Shown here piece by piece: positions 15,753 to 24,311 of a stretch of 41,645 nt of DNA; the first letter of the stretch is position 1, and each line of letters starts with the position of its first letter. The notes under the pieces were generated by a model that was not told the origin of the DNA, ran no database searches, and saw nothing but the letters and a program-made list of their open reading frames with translations. The stretch comes from CAYUIS01 sp964444825 (GTDB lineage: Bacteria; Chloroflexota; Anaerolineae; B4-G1), in the NCBI GenBank assembly GCA_964444825.1, contig CAYUIS010000033.1:1-41645 (forward strand), read 5' to 3'. A program made the translations under genes and the position numbers.

Positions 15753-16008
15753 CGTTTCACCTCTCTCGCATTCATCATGGGTTCAAGAGTCGGACATGCT
15801 ACCCGCGCGCACTCCCCAAGCCCTCACAAAGTCAGAGCCCGCCGAAGCGGGCTGTCTGAGAACGACTCATCATTCCTTGCTCATAGTACTTGTTCAGAAA
15901 CAACTTTGTGCTTTCGTGACGGCTTTTTGCTTGGATCGGTGTATCAAAACACGACGTTATTGATGAACAAGTGCAAGTGCATAGCCAGGCGACTTGGTGT
16001 CGTGGGGC
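15753..16008. other. Intergenic region between the DUF4870-like gene and the pentapeptide gene
   Basis: This 256-bp stretch has no gene that I can support. It holds one clear hairpin (AGCCCGC / GCGGGCT at 15836-15853; on the minus-strand RNA the loop is UUCG, a very stable tetraloop). This may end the opp transcript, although few U residues follow. A short inverted repeat TTGTT-N4-AACAA lies further upstream. No consensus promoter for the pentapeptide gene was seen. Confidence 0.4.
15836..15853 (-). terminator. UUCG hairpin, possible end of the opp transcript
   Basis: A seven-base stem closed by a UUCG tetraloop on the minus-strand RNA, about 155 bp past the last gene of the transporter operon. 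The U-run is weak, so termination efficiency is uncertain. Confidence 0.45.
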
Positions 16009-16368
16009 TCAACCTCCGATAGAGATCCGTTCCGCCCACCTACCTACCACAGGCAGGGGCTTTGCCCGCGCCGCCAGAGCATTGATCATCCCCACAATCC
16101 AGACCGCTGCCAAAAACAGATAGGTGAGCAGGACCAGCGCAAACAATGAGGCGGCCAGGACGGAACCCACCAAGGGTATCCAGACCAGGATCCAGGCAGC
16201 GACCGCCCAAGCCGCCGGCGCGACCACAGCAGCGATGGTGAGCATCATCGCCTGCTTGGCATGGTAAAGGACGAACTCATCCCTCCTCTCGAAGAGAAGC
16301 CCGTACAACCAGCCCAAGACAGGCACTAGATAGGCAAGAAAGGCAAAATGTCGTTTCGGTGCGTCCAC
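16009..16368 (-). CDS. DUF4870-like small membrane protein
   Basis: 119 residues from GTG 16368, which lies two bases after the oppF stop, so the two are coupled. The start HFAFLAYLVPVLGWLYGLLFERRDEFVLYHAKQ has the pattern of DUF4870/Tic20-like proteins: a first helix, then a conserved stretch ending in 'HAKQA'. Two further helices follow. Function unknown; such proteins are small and sometimes lie at the end of transporter operons. I see no motif that would make it an integral part of the ABC transporter. Confidence 0.7.
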   Translation of the reverse strand: MDAPKRHFAFLAYLVPVLGWLYGLLFERRDEFVLYHAKQAMMLTIAAVVAPAAWAVAAWILVWIPLVGSVLAASLFALVLLTYLFLAAVWIVGMINALAARAKPLPVVGRWAERISIGG

Positions 16369-16370
16369 GT

Positions 16371-17390
16371 TCAGCCCCCAATTCCATGCAAATGTAGCTC
16401 AGCCGCAAAGTGACAACTGGCGTAGTGGTCAGGCTCGATCTCGACCAGTTCCGGCTCCTCCTGGCTGCACACGTCCTTGGCGTAGCGGCACCGGGGATGG
16501 AACACACAGCCAGGCGGTGGGTTCGCCGGGCTGGGCACGTCTCCCTCTAGGATAATCCGATCCAGGCGGATGTCCGGATCGGCCGACGGGACGGCGGAGA
16601 TCAAGGCTTCGGCATACGGGTGCAGCGGGTGCCTCAGCAACTCTTCCGTACTCGTCATCTCGACGAGCTTGCCGACGTACATCACGGCGATGCGGTCGGA
16701 CACGTGCTCCACCACCGACAGGTCGTGGGCGACGAAAAGCAGGGTCAGCCCCAGGCCCGCCTGTAGCTCCTGCAGGAGGTTCAACACCTGGGCCTGGATC
16801 GACACGTCCAGGGCGGACACCGGCTCGTCGGCGATGATCAAGCGCGGGCTGAGGGAGAGGGTGCGCGCCAGGCCGATCCGCTGCCGCTGCCCGCCAGAGA
16901 ACTCGTGAGGGTAGCGACGCATGTAACCCGGATCGAGCCCTACCGCTTTCATCAGATCTCCCACCCGATCCTCCATCTCTTTCCCCTTGGCCACGTTGTG
17001 AATGACGAGCGGCTCGCCGATGATGTCCTTAACCGTAAGCCTCGGGTTGAGGGAGCTGTAGGGATCCTGAAAGATCATGCGCATCTCCCGGCGCAGCGGC
17101 TTCATCACTTTCTGACTGATGCGGGATATTTCCATCCGCTCGCCACTTTGCTTCCGGTACCAGATCTCCCCAGCCGTGGGATCGTAGAGGCGGAGGATGG
17201 CTCGTCCCGCCGTGGTTTTCCCGCAGCCGCTTTCCCCCACCAGTCCCAGGACCTCGTTCTCACGGATGAAGAAACTCACCCCGTCCACGGCCTTGACGTT
17301 GCCAACCACCCGCTGAAAAAACCCGCTGCGGATCGGGAAATATTGCTTGAGACCTTTTACTTCAAGGATCTTGTTGTCCTTAGCTTCCAT
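16371..17390 (-). CDS. oppF: Oligopeptide/oligosaccharide ABC transporter ATPase, OppF/DppF type
   Basis: About 339 residues. ATG 17390 is chosen, with GAGG seven bases upstream; an earlier in-frame start lacks a ribosome site. It has Walker A GESGCGKTT, signature SGGQRQRIGLAR and Walker B LIIADEP with the D-loop SALDV. The C-terminal oligopeptide-transporter extension carries a cysteine pattern (GCVFHPRCRYAKDVC and ASCHF). In this extension of OppD/DppD-type ATPases such cysteines can bind a 4Fe-4S cluster. It is the second ATPase of a five-part family-5 importer and pairs with the OppD at 24312. It is separated from oppC by the cytochrome gene, an unusual order. Confidence 0.92.
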   Translation of the reverse strand: MEAKDNKILEVKGLKQYFPIRSGFFQRVVGNVKAVDGVSFFIRENEVLGLVGESGCGKTTAGRAILRLYDPTAGEIWYRKQSGERMEISRISQKVMKPLRREMRMIFQDPYSSLNPRLTVKDIIGEPLVIHNVAKGKEMEDRVGDLMKAVGLDPGYMRRYPHEFSGGQRQRIGLARTLSLSPRLIIADEPVSALDVSIQAQVLNLLQELQAGLGLTLLFVAHDLSVVEHVSDRIAVMYVGKLVEMTSTEELLRHPLHPYAEALISAVPSADPDIRLDRIILEGDVPSPANPPPGCVFHPRCRYAKDVCSQEEPELVEIEPDHYASCHFAAELHLHGIGG

Positions 17391-17511
17391 TTGTTGTCCT
17401 CTTTGTAACTGCTCCGAAAACGACTCGAGCAATTTCGGGAGTCCTCAACAAGTTGAGGGTCTTCGTGTTTCGTGGTGCCTCCATAGGCGTGATTAAACAT
17501 TCGCAAGGGTC

Positions 17512-19398
17512 CTAGCGGGCTTTCACCTCGATGGTCTCCTCCCACATCACGATGTCCGGATCATCCCACCTTTTCCACTCCATCAACTGCTGGAAGGCCC
17601 TGCGGAAGATGAGGCGCGCTTCGACGGTGATGGACCCGTCGGCTGGTGCGGCAAAAACGTACTGGCTGACGTCTGTGGCAAAGGCCGCGAGGCGCGTATC
17701 CTCCACCAGACTAATGTCCCGCCAGTAGGCACCCGTCGGCGATTCCCCTGTCCACTCATCCCGCAGAATCTTGGCATAGGTTCGTCCTGACTGCCCGGCG
17801 TAATCGCCGGTCCAATCGGGTAGCACCGGGCCTTCCTGCAGCGGTAGCGGCTTGCCGTTGACATCGGTGGCCTGCACCACCAGGATCATGTGGCGCAGCG
17901 GCACGCCGGTCGGCACGTGGTGACCGGTCTTGTCATTGGTGATGCTGACCCCCACCAGCACTTTTTCCCCCGCCAATTGGGCGGTAGTGGTCATCGTGAC
18001 CGAGTTCTGCAACAACGCCTCGTCCTTCGCCCCTGGCATCAGATGGTTGTGAATGGGATGGCGCGGCCGCAGCCCACCCTGCTCCGGATAGCAGAAATAG
18101 TCGTAATCCATCACGGGCATGTGGCAGTCCTGGCAGGTCTGGCCCGTCTCCGGGTCGCTGTAAGGGCTCTCCAGCCACTCGCCGTAGGAGTTGTAGATCA
18201 CGACTCCTCCGGCGACCTCGCCCGATCCCACGACACCCCCAAAGACGCCATAGTGGCACGGGGCGCAGAAGGCGCTCTCCTCCTCCAGCGGCAGGTAGGT
18301 CACCCGCCGGGTCACGTCGTCAAAAGTGCCGAAGAAGAGCTCGTGCCCTTCCTCGGGGCGGTACAATTGCATCGACGAGATGCCTGGCCTATCGGCGTAG
18401 GGCAAGTCCGTATGTGGGTCTAGGATCACCTCCCCGATCTTGTGGCAGAAATCGCAGCCCACGCCGTCGGCGGCGTCGCCGGTCAGGTTGGTGGGACTGA
18501 CACCGTATTCGTCTGAGGGCAAAGCGATCGGGTCTGGAACAGATGGTGACCGCTGGCCCGTCAGCTCGGTATGGCAACCTGACCACGCGCACGTATCGTC
18601 CGGATCTATCTTGGCGGCCAGAGGCGTGTGGCAGGCGGCGCAGTTCCCTGTCCTGTTGGGGAAATCAAGCTTGTAGCCAGGACCGTAGTACGGTTCAACA
18701 ATATCAACTGACCGAGCGACCTTGCCCGTGTACTTTGTGCGAGGACTCTGATTGCCATGCACGTCGGTGCCCTCATACATGGTCAAAAAGCGGGGATTGA
18801 CGGCCGATTGGCTGTGCGCATCAGCCTGCCACTCCTCGTAGGAATGGTGGCAGGGCGCGCAACTGGCGGAGCCTTCGATACCCCCAAATTCGAACCAGTC
18901 GTAATCAAGGTTGTCGGTGGTGTAATGAGGCTTGAGCATAATGGTGACGGGCACCAGGCCGGCGATGGCCGTAGCCCCCCCGACGTAGTAACCCGCGGCC
19001 CAGGCGGTCACCGAGATCGGCTCGGTCATCTTCAGATCGGTCAGGGTAAAAGACCCGTCGTCGGCCGTGGCCGTCTCATACTCGGTGAGTCGCACCCGTA
19101 CAGTGGCTCCCCCCACCGGTCCCTCGGCGTCCTGCACCACACCGGCGATCACCCCAGGCGGCAACACAGGCTCCGGCATGGGTGTCGCAGTAGGAGGCGC
19201 TGCGGTCGGCTCTGGCACGGCCGTCGTTGGCTCCGGCGTAGGTGTGACAGGCTCCAGCTTAGGCGCTGCGGTCGGGGAAACGGTGCCCCCCCCAGACTGC
19301 GCCGGAGCGGAGTTCTGGCTGCCGGACGTCGCCGCAGGAGACGAGCACCCCATCACAACCAAACTCACAAGCAACCCAACAACCCAAATCCTTTTCAT
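17512..19398 (-). CDS. Six-haem c-type cytochrome lipoprotein
   Basis: 628 residues. A signal peptide with lipobox VVMGC (Cys18) is followed by a Pro/Thr-rich linker (to about 80) and a carboxypeptidase-regulatory-like beta domain (about 83-157, GVVQDAEGPVGGATVRV). The cytochrome part has haem sites at C180 (CAPCH), C253 (CAACH), C270 (CAWSGCH, a CX4CH form), C315 (CDFCH), C378 (CAPCH) and C422 (CQDCH). The last 180 residues are a beta-rich domain (VSITNDKTGHHVPTG), as in multihaem cytochromes of the c554/OCC group. It should sit outside the membrane and move electrons. It lies inside an ABC-importer operon, between oppC and oppF, where an electron carrier has no obvious role. Ligand residues and partner unknown. 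Confidence 0.88.
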   Translation of the reverse strand: MKRIWVVGLLVSLVVMGCSSPAATSGSQNSAPAQSGGGTVSPTAAPKLEPVTPTPEPTTAVPEPTAAPPTATPMPEPVLPPGVIAGVVQDAEGPVGGATVRVRLTEYETATADDGSFTLTDLKMTEPISVTAWAAGYYVGGATAIAGLVPVTIMLKPHYTTDNLDYDWFEFGGIEGSASCAPCHHSYEEWQADAHSQSAVNPRFLTMYEGTDVHGNQSPRTKYTGKVARSVDIVEPYYGPGYKLDFPNRTGNCAACHTPLAAKIDPDDTCAWSGCHTELTGQRSPSVPDPIALPSDEYGVSPTNLTGDAADGVGCDFCHKIGEVILDPHTDLPYADRPGISSMQLYRPEEGHELFFGTFDDVTRRVTYLPLEEESAFCAPCHYGVFGGVVGSGEVAGGVVIYNSYGEWLESPYSDPETGQTCQDCHMPVMDYDYFCYPEQGGLRPRHPIHNHLMPGAKDEALLQNSVTMTTTAQLAGEKVLVGVSITNDKTGHHVPTGVPLRHMILVVQATDVNGKPLPLQEGPVLPDWTGDYAGQSGRTYAKILRDEWTGESPTGAYWRDISLVEDTRLAAFATDVSQYVFAAPADGSITVEARLIFRRAFQQLMEWKRWDDPDIVMWEETIEVKAR

Positions 19399-19441
19399 AA
19401 TACCGCCTTCTCACGCATCACACATTACGTTTCACGCCTTC

Positions 19442-20587
19442 CTACCGCACCACGCTGTACGGATCAGCCGCGTCCCGCAGCCCGTCGCCCAGGAAGTTAA
19501 ACCCCAGCACCGCGATGATGATAAAGATCACCGGGGTCATGATCCAGGGATGCGAACCGAGCGTCTGCAGGTTCTGCGCGTCGTGCATGAGCAGCCCCCA
19601 ACTGGTCAGGGGCTCCATGATGCCGAGGCCCAGGAAGCTGAGAAAGGCCTCCGCCAGGATGATCTGCGGGATCATCAGGGTCAGAACGACGATGATGTGG
19701 CTCAGCGAGTTGGGGTAGAGGTGGCGGAAGATGATCCGCGTATGGGAGGCCCCCATCTCCCTGGCCGCCAGGATAAAGTCGGTCTCGCGGAAGGACATGA
19801 CCTTGCCGCGCACCTCCCGGGCCAACACGGGCCACGATAGCAGCGCAAAGATGATGGACATCATGATAAAGATAGAGAGCGGGGCCCAGGTGGGTGGGAT
19901 GACGGCCGAGAGGGCCATCCACATCGGCAACTGGGGGAAGGAATTGACGAACTCGACGAACCGCTGCAACAGCGTGTCGATCGCCCCGCCATAATACCCC
20001 GAGACGACGCCCAGGACGGAGCCTGCGGCGACGCTGATAAAGGTGCCGAACAGGCTCATAGACAACGATATACGTCCGGCGCGGCAGGCCCGGCTCCACA
20101 GGTCCCGCCCGAATTTCTCGGTCCCGAGGAGATAGATGGTGCCCCCCTCCTCGTTGCCAAAAAGGTGATAGCGGGTCGGTATCAGGCCCAACACCCTCCA
20201 TTCCCAGCCCTGGACGAAGAACTTGAGATGATAACGCTGGCTGGTGTCCTCGCTCCACATCGGCGCGAAGGTGACGGGGTCGAGTTCAATCACCTGGAGA
20301 TAGGTGAAGGGCCGCAAATGGAGCTTGCCGTCAGCATCGATAAGGTGGAGGCGCTGTGGCGGGGTGAAACTGGCAGCCATGTTGAGCTCCAGCGGATCTG
20401 TCGGGGAGAAGAAATCCGAAAAGATCGCCAAGATGGCAAGGGCCAGGACCATCAGGCCGCCGATGATGGCCGGTTTGCTCTTTTGGAACCGCTGCCAGAC
20501 TAGCTGAAAGTAACTCTCGTGCTGTTCTTCTCCCTCTCCAAAAACGGCAGCAGGCGTGGATTGTGTGATCTTGTCCGTTTGACTCAT
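19442..20587 (-). CDS. oppC: ABC transporter permease, OppC/DppC type
   Basis: 381 residues, longer than most OppC proteins because of an extra soluble stretch between the first helix (PAIIGGLMVLALAILAIFSDF) and the core domain. That insert (about 80-170) contains a beta-rich section with LGLIPTRYHLFG, as seen in OppC forms of Chloroflexota importers. The core has the permease EAA-type loop (REMGASHTRIIFRHLYPN) that docks on the ATPase. GAGGA lies at the ATG. It forms the membrane channel with OppB. A gene spacing of 89 bp to oppB and 43 bp to the cytochrome suggests one transcript. Confidence 0.93.
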   Translation of the reverse strand: MSQTDKITQSTPAAVFGEGEEQHESYFQLVWQRFQKSKPAIIGGLMVLALAILAIFSDFFSPTDPLELNMAASFTPPQRLHLIDADGKLHLRPFTYLQVIELDPVTFAPMWSEDTSQRYHLKFFVQGWEWRVLGLIPTRYHLFGNEEGGTIYLLGTEKFGRDLWSRACRAGRISLSMSLFGTFISVAAGSVLGVVSGYYGGAIDTLLQRFVEFVNSFPQLPMWMALSAVIPPTWAPLSIFIMMSIIFALLSWPVLAREVRGKVMSFRETDFILAAREMGASHTRIIFRHLYPNSLSHIIVVLTLMIPQIILAEAFLSFLGLGIMEPLTSWGLLMHDAQNLQTLGSHPWIMTPVIFIIIAVLGFNFLGDGLRDAADPYSVVR

Positions 20588-20676
20588 TCCTCAACTCCAT
20601 TCTCTGGATGTCGCTGGTCGGCGAATGGAAGCCATCAGCGATCCCCAATCCCTAGTACCCAATCCCCGATACCCAC

Positions 20677-21675
20677 CTAAGTGTAACGGATGCGCGGGTC
20701 GAGGACCGCCAGGAATACGTCCGCCAGCAGATTGCCCACGACCAACATCACGCCGTACATCAGCAGGATACTGCCCGTGATGTAGATATCCTGGTTGACG
20801 AGGGAAGTATAGTACATAGGGCTGATCGTGGGTATGCTCATGACGATCGCCACCTCGAGCTCCCCCTGCACCATGTAAGGCAGCACCATGCCCTGGTACA
20901 TGATGATCGGATGCAGGGCGTTGGGCACGGCGTGTTTGACCATCACCTTGCGCTCGGTCAAGCCCTTGGAGCGGGCGGTGGTCACGTACTGGGCGTTCAG
21001 CACGTCCAGCAGGTTGCCCCGCATGACGCGCATGTTCCTGGCCACCCCGCCCAGGCCGGCGATAAAGACCACCGGCCAGATGTGCTTGATAAAATCGACC
21101 AGCTTGGGCCAGGACCAGGGGGCGAGCGCATATTGCGGGGAGAAGAAGGAGCTGACATGCTGCTGCCCAAACGTAAAGACCAGCAGGTAGATGATGACCA
21201 GGGCGATCCAGAAGCGGGGCACCGAGGTGAAGATAAAGGCGAAGAGCGCTGCCAGGTTGTCGCTCAGGCTGTACTGGCGGGGGGCTATAAAGATGCCTAC
21301 GGCGACGCCGACCAGGGTCGAGATGGCGTGGGCCAGCAGGGCCAGCAGGATCGTGCGGGGCAGACGCTCGGCGATCAGTTCCCCCACGTCCCTGCCGTAC
21401 GCCATAGAGTAACCGAAACTGCCCTCGGTCACGATGCCCTTGACCCAGTTAAAGTACTGGATGGGCATGGACTTGTCCAGGCCGTATCTTTCTCTGAACA
21501 CATCCGCAGCCGCCTCTGCCTCGGTCGCCGACATGCCGGCCTGGTTGATCAGGCGCTGCTTGTACACCTGGGCAAAGTCTCCCGGCGGCAATTGGATGAC
21601 GATGAACGATACCAGGCTGATCCCAATCAGCACCACGACCGCCATCAGCAGTCTGCGCAAGATATAGTTGATCAT
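20677..21675 (-). CDS. oppB: ABC transporter permease, OppB/DppB type
   Basis: 332 residues with the standard OppB layout. An N-terminal helix MAVVVLIGISLVSFIVIQL is followed by the periplasmic loop ending in YGLDKSMPIQYFNWV, then five more helices. The EAA-like loop is TARSKGLTERKVMVKHAVPNAL. GAGGG lies upstream of ATG 21675. It pairs with OppC to form the channel of the family-5 importer. It is preceded by two strong hairpins that separate it from the solute-binding gene. Confidence 0.94.
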   Translation of the reverse strand: MINYILRRLLMAVVVLIGISLVSFIVIQLPPGDFAQVYKQRLINQAGMSATEAEAAADVFRERYGLDKSMPIQYFNWVKGIVTEGSFGYSMAYGRDVGELIAERLPRTILLALLAHAISTLVGVAVGIFIAPRQYSLSDNLAALFAFIFTSVPRFWIALVIIYLLVFTFGQQHVSSFFSPQYALAPWSWPKLVDFIKHIWPVVFIAGLGGVARNMRVMRGNLLDVLNAQYVTTARSKGLTERKVMVKHAVPNALHPIIMYQGMVLPYMVQGELEVAIVMSIPTISPMYYTSLVNQDIYITGSILLMYGVMLVVGNLLADVFLAVLDPRIRYT

Positions 21676-21711
21676 AGGCCGAACCCTCGTCTAAACAAGA
21701 CCTAGATGAGA

Positions 21712-21755
21712 CCTCCGGGGCCACGGACCGTCGAGGTCCGAGCAGACCCCGGAGG
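21712..21755 (-). repeat. Branched inverted repeat between the binding-protein gene and oppB
   Basis: An outer nine-base stem (CCTCCGGGG / CCCCGGAGG) encloses an inner six-base stem (CGGACC / GGTCCG) with a five-base loop. Together with the next hairpin it would form a stable structure in the operon RNA. It may protect the upstream binding-protein part of the message or damp read-through into oppB. Confidence 0.6.
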
Positions 21756-21778
21756 CCTCCGTATCACTTGAGTGAGTG

Positions 21779-21809
21779 AGTAGGAGGAGAGGCTTCCTCT
21801 CCTCCTACT
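21779..21809 (-). terminator. 14-bp perfect hairpin just after the solute-binding gene
   Basis: AGTAGGAGGAGAGG pairs perfectly with CCTCTCCTCCTACT around a three-base loop, about 20 bp past the stop of the solute-binding gene. No U-run follows. Hairpins here commonly act as leaky terminators or RNA stabilisers that keep the binding protein more abundant than the permeases. Confidence 0.65.
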
Positions 21810-21829
21810 GCTTGCCGGTCAAACCCGTG

Positions 21830-24007
21830 CTACTCGCTGTAGATCGGGACTTGGTTAGGCCGGATCTGCTGCAACTGATTCTCAGGCGCCGTCCAGAACT
21901 GCTCGGGGCTGACGTTGGCCCAGGTCCAGTGATAGAAGAACGGCGTCGAGCCAGCGGGAATGTTGTTGAAGCGCTTGGCCAGGGCCAGCCCGTAGCTGCC
22001 GAGGATGACGCCGATGTCGTAGACGTTCTCGGTGAAGATGCGGTTGTATTCGAACATCAGCTCGTTGCGCTTCTCGGCATCCGGCTCCAGCCTGAACTCT
22101 TCGACGATGCGCACCAGCTCTTCCTCGAAAGGCTGAAGTTCTCGCGGCTCCTCCCCCTCGCGGTGCCAGCTCGGGCTTTCCTTCCTGATTGGCGCTAGTT
22201 CTGTGGCATACGTAAAGGGCACGGCGAACGGCTGACCGCCCCGGTTCACGTTCCACTCCCACGTGCCGGCCTCCTCGTTGTCGCCAACGGTGGTGGGCTC
22301 AAGCGGGCGGAAGTTGACCTGAATACCCACGGCACCCATCAATGGCACCAGCGCCTCTGCGGTAGTGACCGACTCCGCCTGGTCACTGTTGGCGGTCAGG
22401 GCGATCACCAGGTCCTCGCCGGCCAGCGGGCCCTCGGTCCAGTTCAGGACGCCGTTGCCGTCGGTATCCTCAAAGCCCAGTTCGGCCAGCAGCTTGCTGG
22501 CGGTGTCCGGGCTGTAGGGGTAGAAGACGACGGAGGCGCGGTCGTACTCGGCCGCGCCGGGGTAGAGGCCGCCCGGCCAGCCGCGCAGGAAGGGGCCGCG
22601 TATGATCGCCTGGGCGATGCCATCCCGGTCGATCGCCTGGCTGACGGCCCGGCGGAAGGTGACGTTGCGGAACAACTTGCGCAGCTCGGCGTCCCGCTCG
22701 TTCTCCACGCCCAGGTTAGCGGATTGATTCATGTGCAGCGAGAAGGTGAGCATCTCGGGGCCCCACGTGACAAAGAAGTGGGCATCCGGTTCGGCAGCCC
22801 GTTTCAGCGTCTCGTTGAAGGTGCTGGGGTTCTCCAGGTTGCTGTGGTCGCCCGTGCCCGCCAGCGTGCTCAGCGTGCGGCCCACGCCAGTGGCCCCCTT
22901 CTCGAACACCACCTCGTCCAGGTACGGGAGCTGGTTCCCCGCCTCATCTACCTTCCAGTAGTAGGGGTTGCGGCGCAGGACCATGAGCTCGTCGGTCTTG
23001 TACTCGACCGCGATCCAGGGGCCCATGCCGACGTTGGGCAGCTTGTCCGCCGGCCAGGCCTTCTCAAAGGTAGTGTAGTCGTTGTCCGAAAAGGCCGGAT
23101 GCAAGGGCTCCCAGATGTGCTGCGGCCACACCGCAAAGTTGTACTCGGTCATGTTGAACAGCATCTGGACGGGGAAGGGCACCGGGAAGGTCCACTTGAT
23201 GGTATAGTCGTCCACCTTCTCCAGGGTGACGTCCTCGCCGCCGATCTGCCAGGTGGTGCGGGAGGTGGCAGAGTTGACATTGGGGTCCAGGATTAAGTGC
23301 TCCCAGGTGAACATGACGTCGTCGGCGCTAAAGGGCGCGCCGTCGGACCACTTGGCCCCCTCGATCAGGTGCATGGTCAGCTCGGTGCCATCGTCCGACC
23401 ACTCCCAGCTCTTGGCCAGGTTTGGCCACGGCTCAACCTTCTTGGCCCGGAATAGAGGGCCGACTACGAGCAGCGCCTCCTCGTAGATGATGTTGATGCC
23501 GAACCAGCCCTGCGTCTGGCCGGCGCCTAGGTTCCAGCCCTCGGTGGGGCAGGCGGAAAAGTCGCGCCACACGTCGCCGTACTGCCCGATCCCGGTCGAC
23601 ATGCCGGACAGCAGCATGACCTGCGGCTGATCGGGCAACCGCTCCTCGACCGGCGGCAACGTCCCGTTGGCCACCAGGGCATCCATCCAGTCGGGCTGGT
23701 TGTACTCGGGCAGCGCCTCGTAGGCCATAACCTCGTCTACGTCGAAGCGCACGGCCTCAGGGCCGGTGCCTATAGGTACGCCCTCGGGATAGGGGATCGC
23801 TCCCACGACCTCGACCAGCTTCTCGACCTCGACCGGGACCTCCACCGGGACCTCGACCTCGACCGGGACCTCGACCTCTTGCACGACCTCGACGGTCTCC
23901 CGGACCACGACGGTCTCGACGATCGTCTCGGGTTGGCACTGGGTCACCATGAGCGACAGGAGCGCCAGTATGGAGAACATTGCAAATCTGACTCGTTTGG
24001 AAAGCAT
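21830..24007 (-). CDS. Family-5 extracellular solute-binding lipoprotein
   Basis: 725 residues, long for the family. The signal peptide ends in the lipobox VTQC (Cys24). A peculiar linker of VEVPVE units (about 44-62), typical of Chloroflexota binding proteins, leads to the SBP_bac_5 fold. Family marks include LAKSWEWSDDGTELTMHL, WSDGAPFSADDVMFTWE and the segment FRRAVSQAIDRDGIAQAI. It captures the substrate outside the cell and passes it to OppB/OppC. Family-5 proteins bind peptides, nickel or oligosaccharides. The LacI regulator and the GH4 genes around it argue for a sugar ligand here. GGAGGAG is well placed before the ATG. Confidence 0.92.
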   Translation of the reverse strand: MLSKRVRFAMFSILALLSLMVTQCQPETIVETVVVRETVEVVQEVEVPVEVEVPVEVPVEVEKLVEVVGAIPYPEGVPIGTGPEAVRFDVDEVMAYEALPEYNQPDWMDALVANGTLPPVEERLPDQPQVMLLSGMSTGIGQYGDVWRDFSACPTEGWNLGAGQTQGWFGINIIYEEALLVVGPLFRAKKVEPWPNLAKSWEWSDDGTELTMHLIEGAKWSDGAPFSADDVMFTWEHLILDPNVNSATSRTTWQIGGEDVTLEKVDDYTIKWTFPVPFPVQMLFNMTEYNFAVWPQHIWEPLHPAFSDNDYTTFEKAWPADKLPNVGMGPWIAVEYKTDELMVLRRNPYYWKVDEAGNQLPYLDEVVFEKGATGVGRTLSTLAGTGDHSNLENPSTFNETLKRAAEPDAHFFVTWGPEMLTFSLHMNQSANLGVENERDAELRKLFRNVTFRRAVSQAIDRDGIAQAIIRGPFLRGWPGGLYPGAAEYDRASVVFYPYSPDTASKLLAELGFEDTDGNGVLNWTEGPLAGEDLVIALTANSDQAESVTTAEALVPLMGAVGIQVNFRPLEPTTVGDNEEAGTWEWNVNRGGQPFAVPFTYATELAPIRKESPSWHREGEEPRELQPFEEELVRIVEEFRLEPDAEKRNELMFEYNRIFTENVYDIGVILGSYGLALAKRFNNIPAGSTPFFYHWTWANVSPEQFWTAPENQLQQIRPNQVPIYSE

Positions 24008-24311
24008 TTTATCTCCTCCAGTTCTTCTTACTTACTAGTTGATCACTTGGAACACAGATCGCTCCGCAAACCATGAACACAACCCCCTGGCTATCCCGTC
24101 TCATCACCTCCTTTCCCAAAACAAAGGACCCGCCCGGCGAGCCTGCCACGACCAATGAGTATCATCTTAGTCACAGAGGATGTAGGTCGGATTGCGTGCA
24201 ACATCCGGTTGCCCATCGACCCATTCTCGCCGCTACTATGAGAAGACACATCAACGGCCCTCAGTCCTCCCTCTCGAACATGCCGTTACTTTGGAAATGG
24301 AGGGAACCTCA
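24008..24311. other. Leader region of the solute-binding gene, with a possible 31-codon upstream ORF
   Basis: The 304 bp between oppD and the binding-protein gene hold no large gene. On the minus strand, AGGAGG lies two bases before an ATG at 24104 that opens a 31-codon frame. That frame ends in TAA at 24009-24011, one base before the binding-protein ATG. Such a leader could couple translation, but the spacing of its ribosome site is tight and I would not call it a gene. A short inverted repeat (CGGAT ... ATCCG with TTGC-GT-GCAA inside it) lies near 24187-24207. No consensus internal promoter was seen. Confidence 0.35.

Noticed and set aside
22724..23296. Plus-strand 190-codon frame opposite the solute-binding gene
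   Set aside because: The translation is a low-information shadow of the binding-protein gene with no motif.
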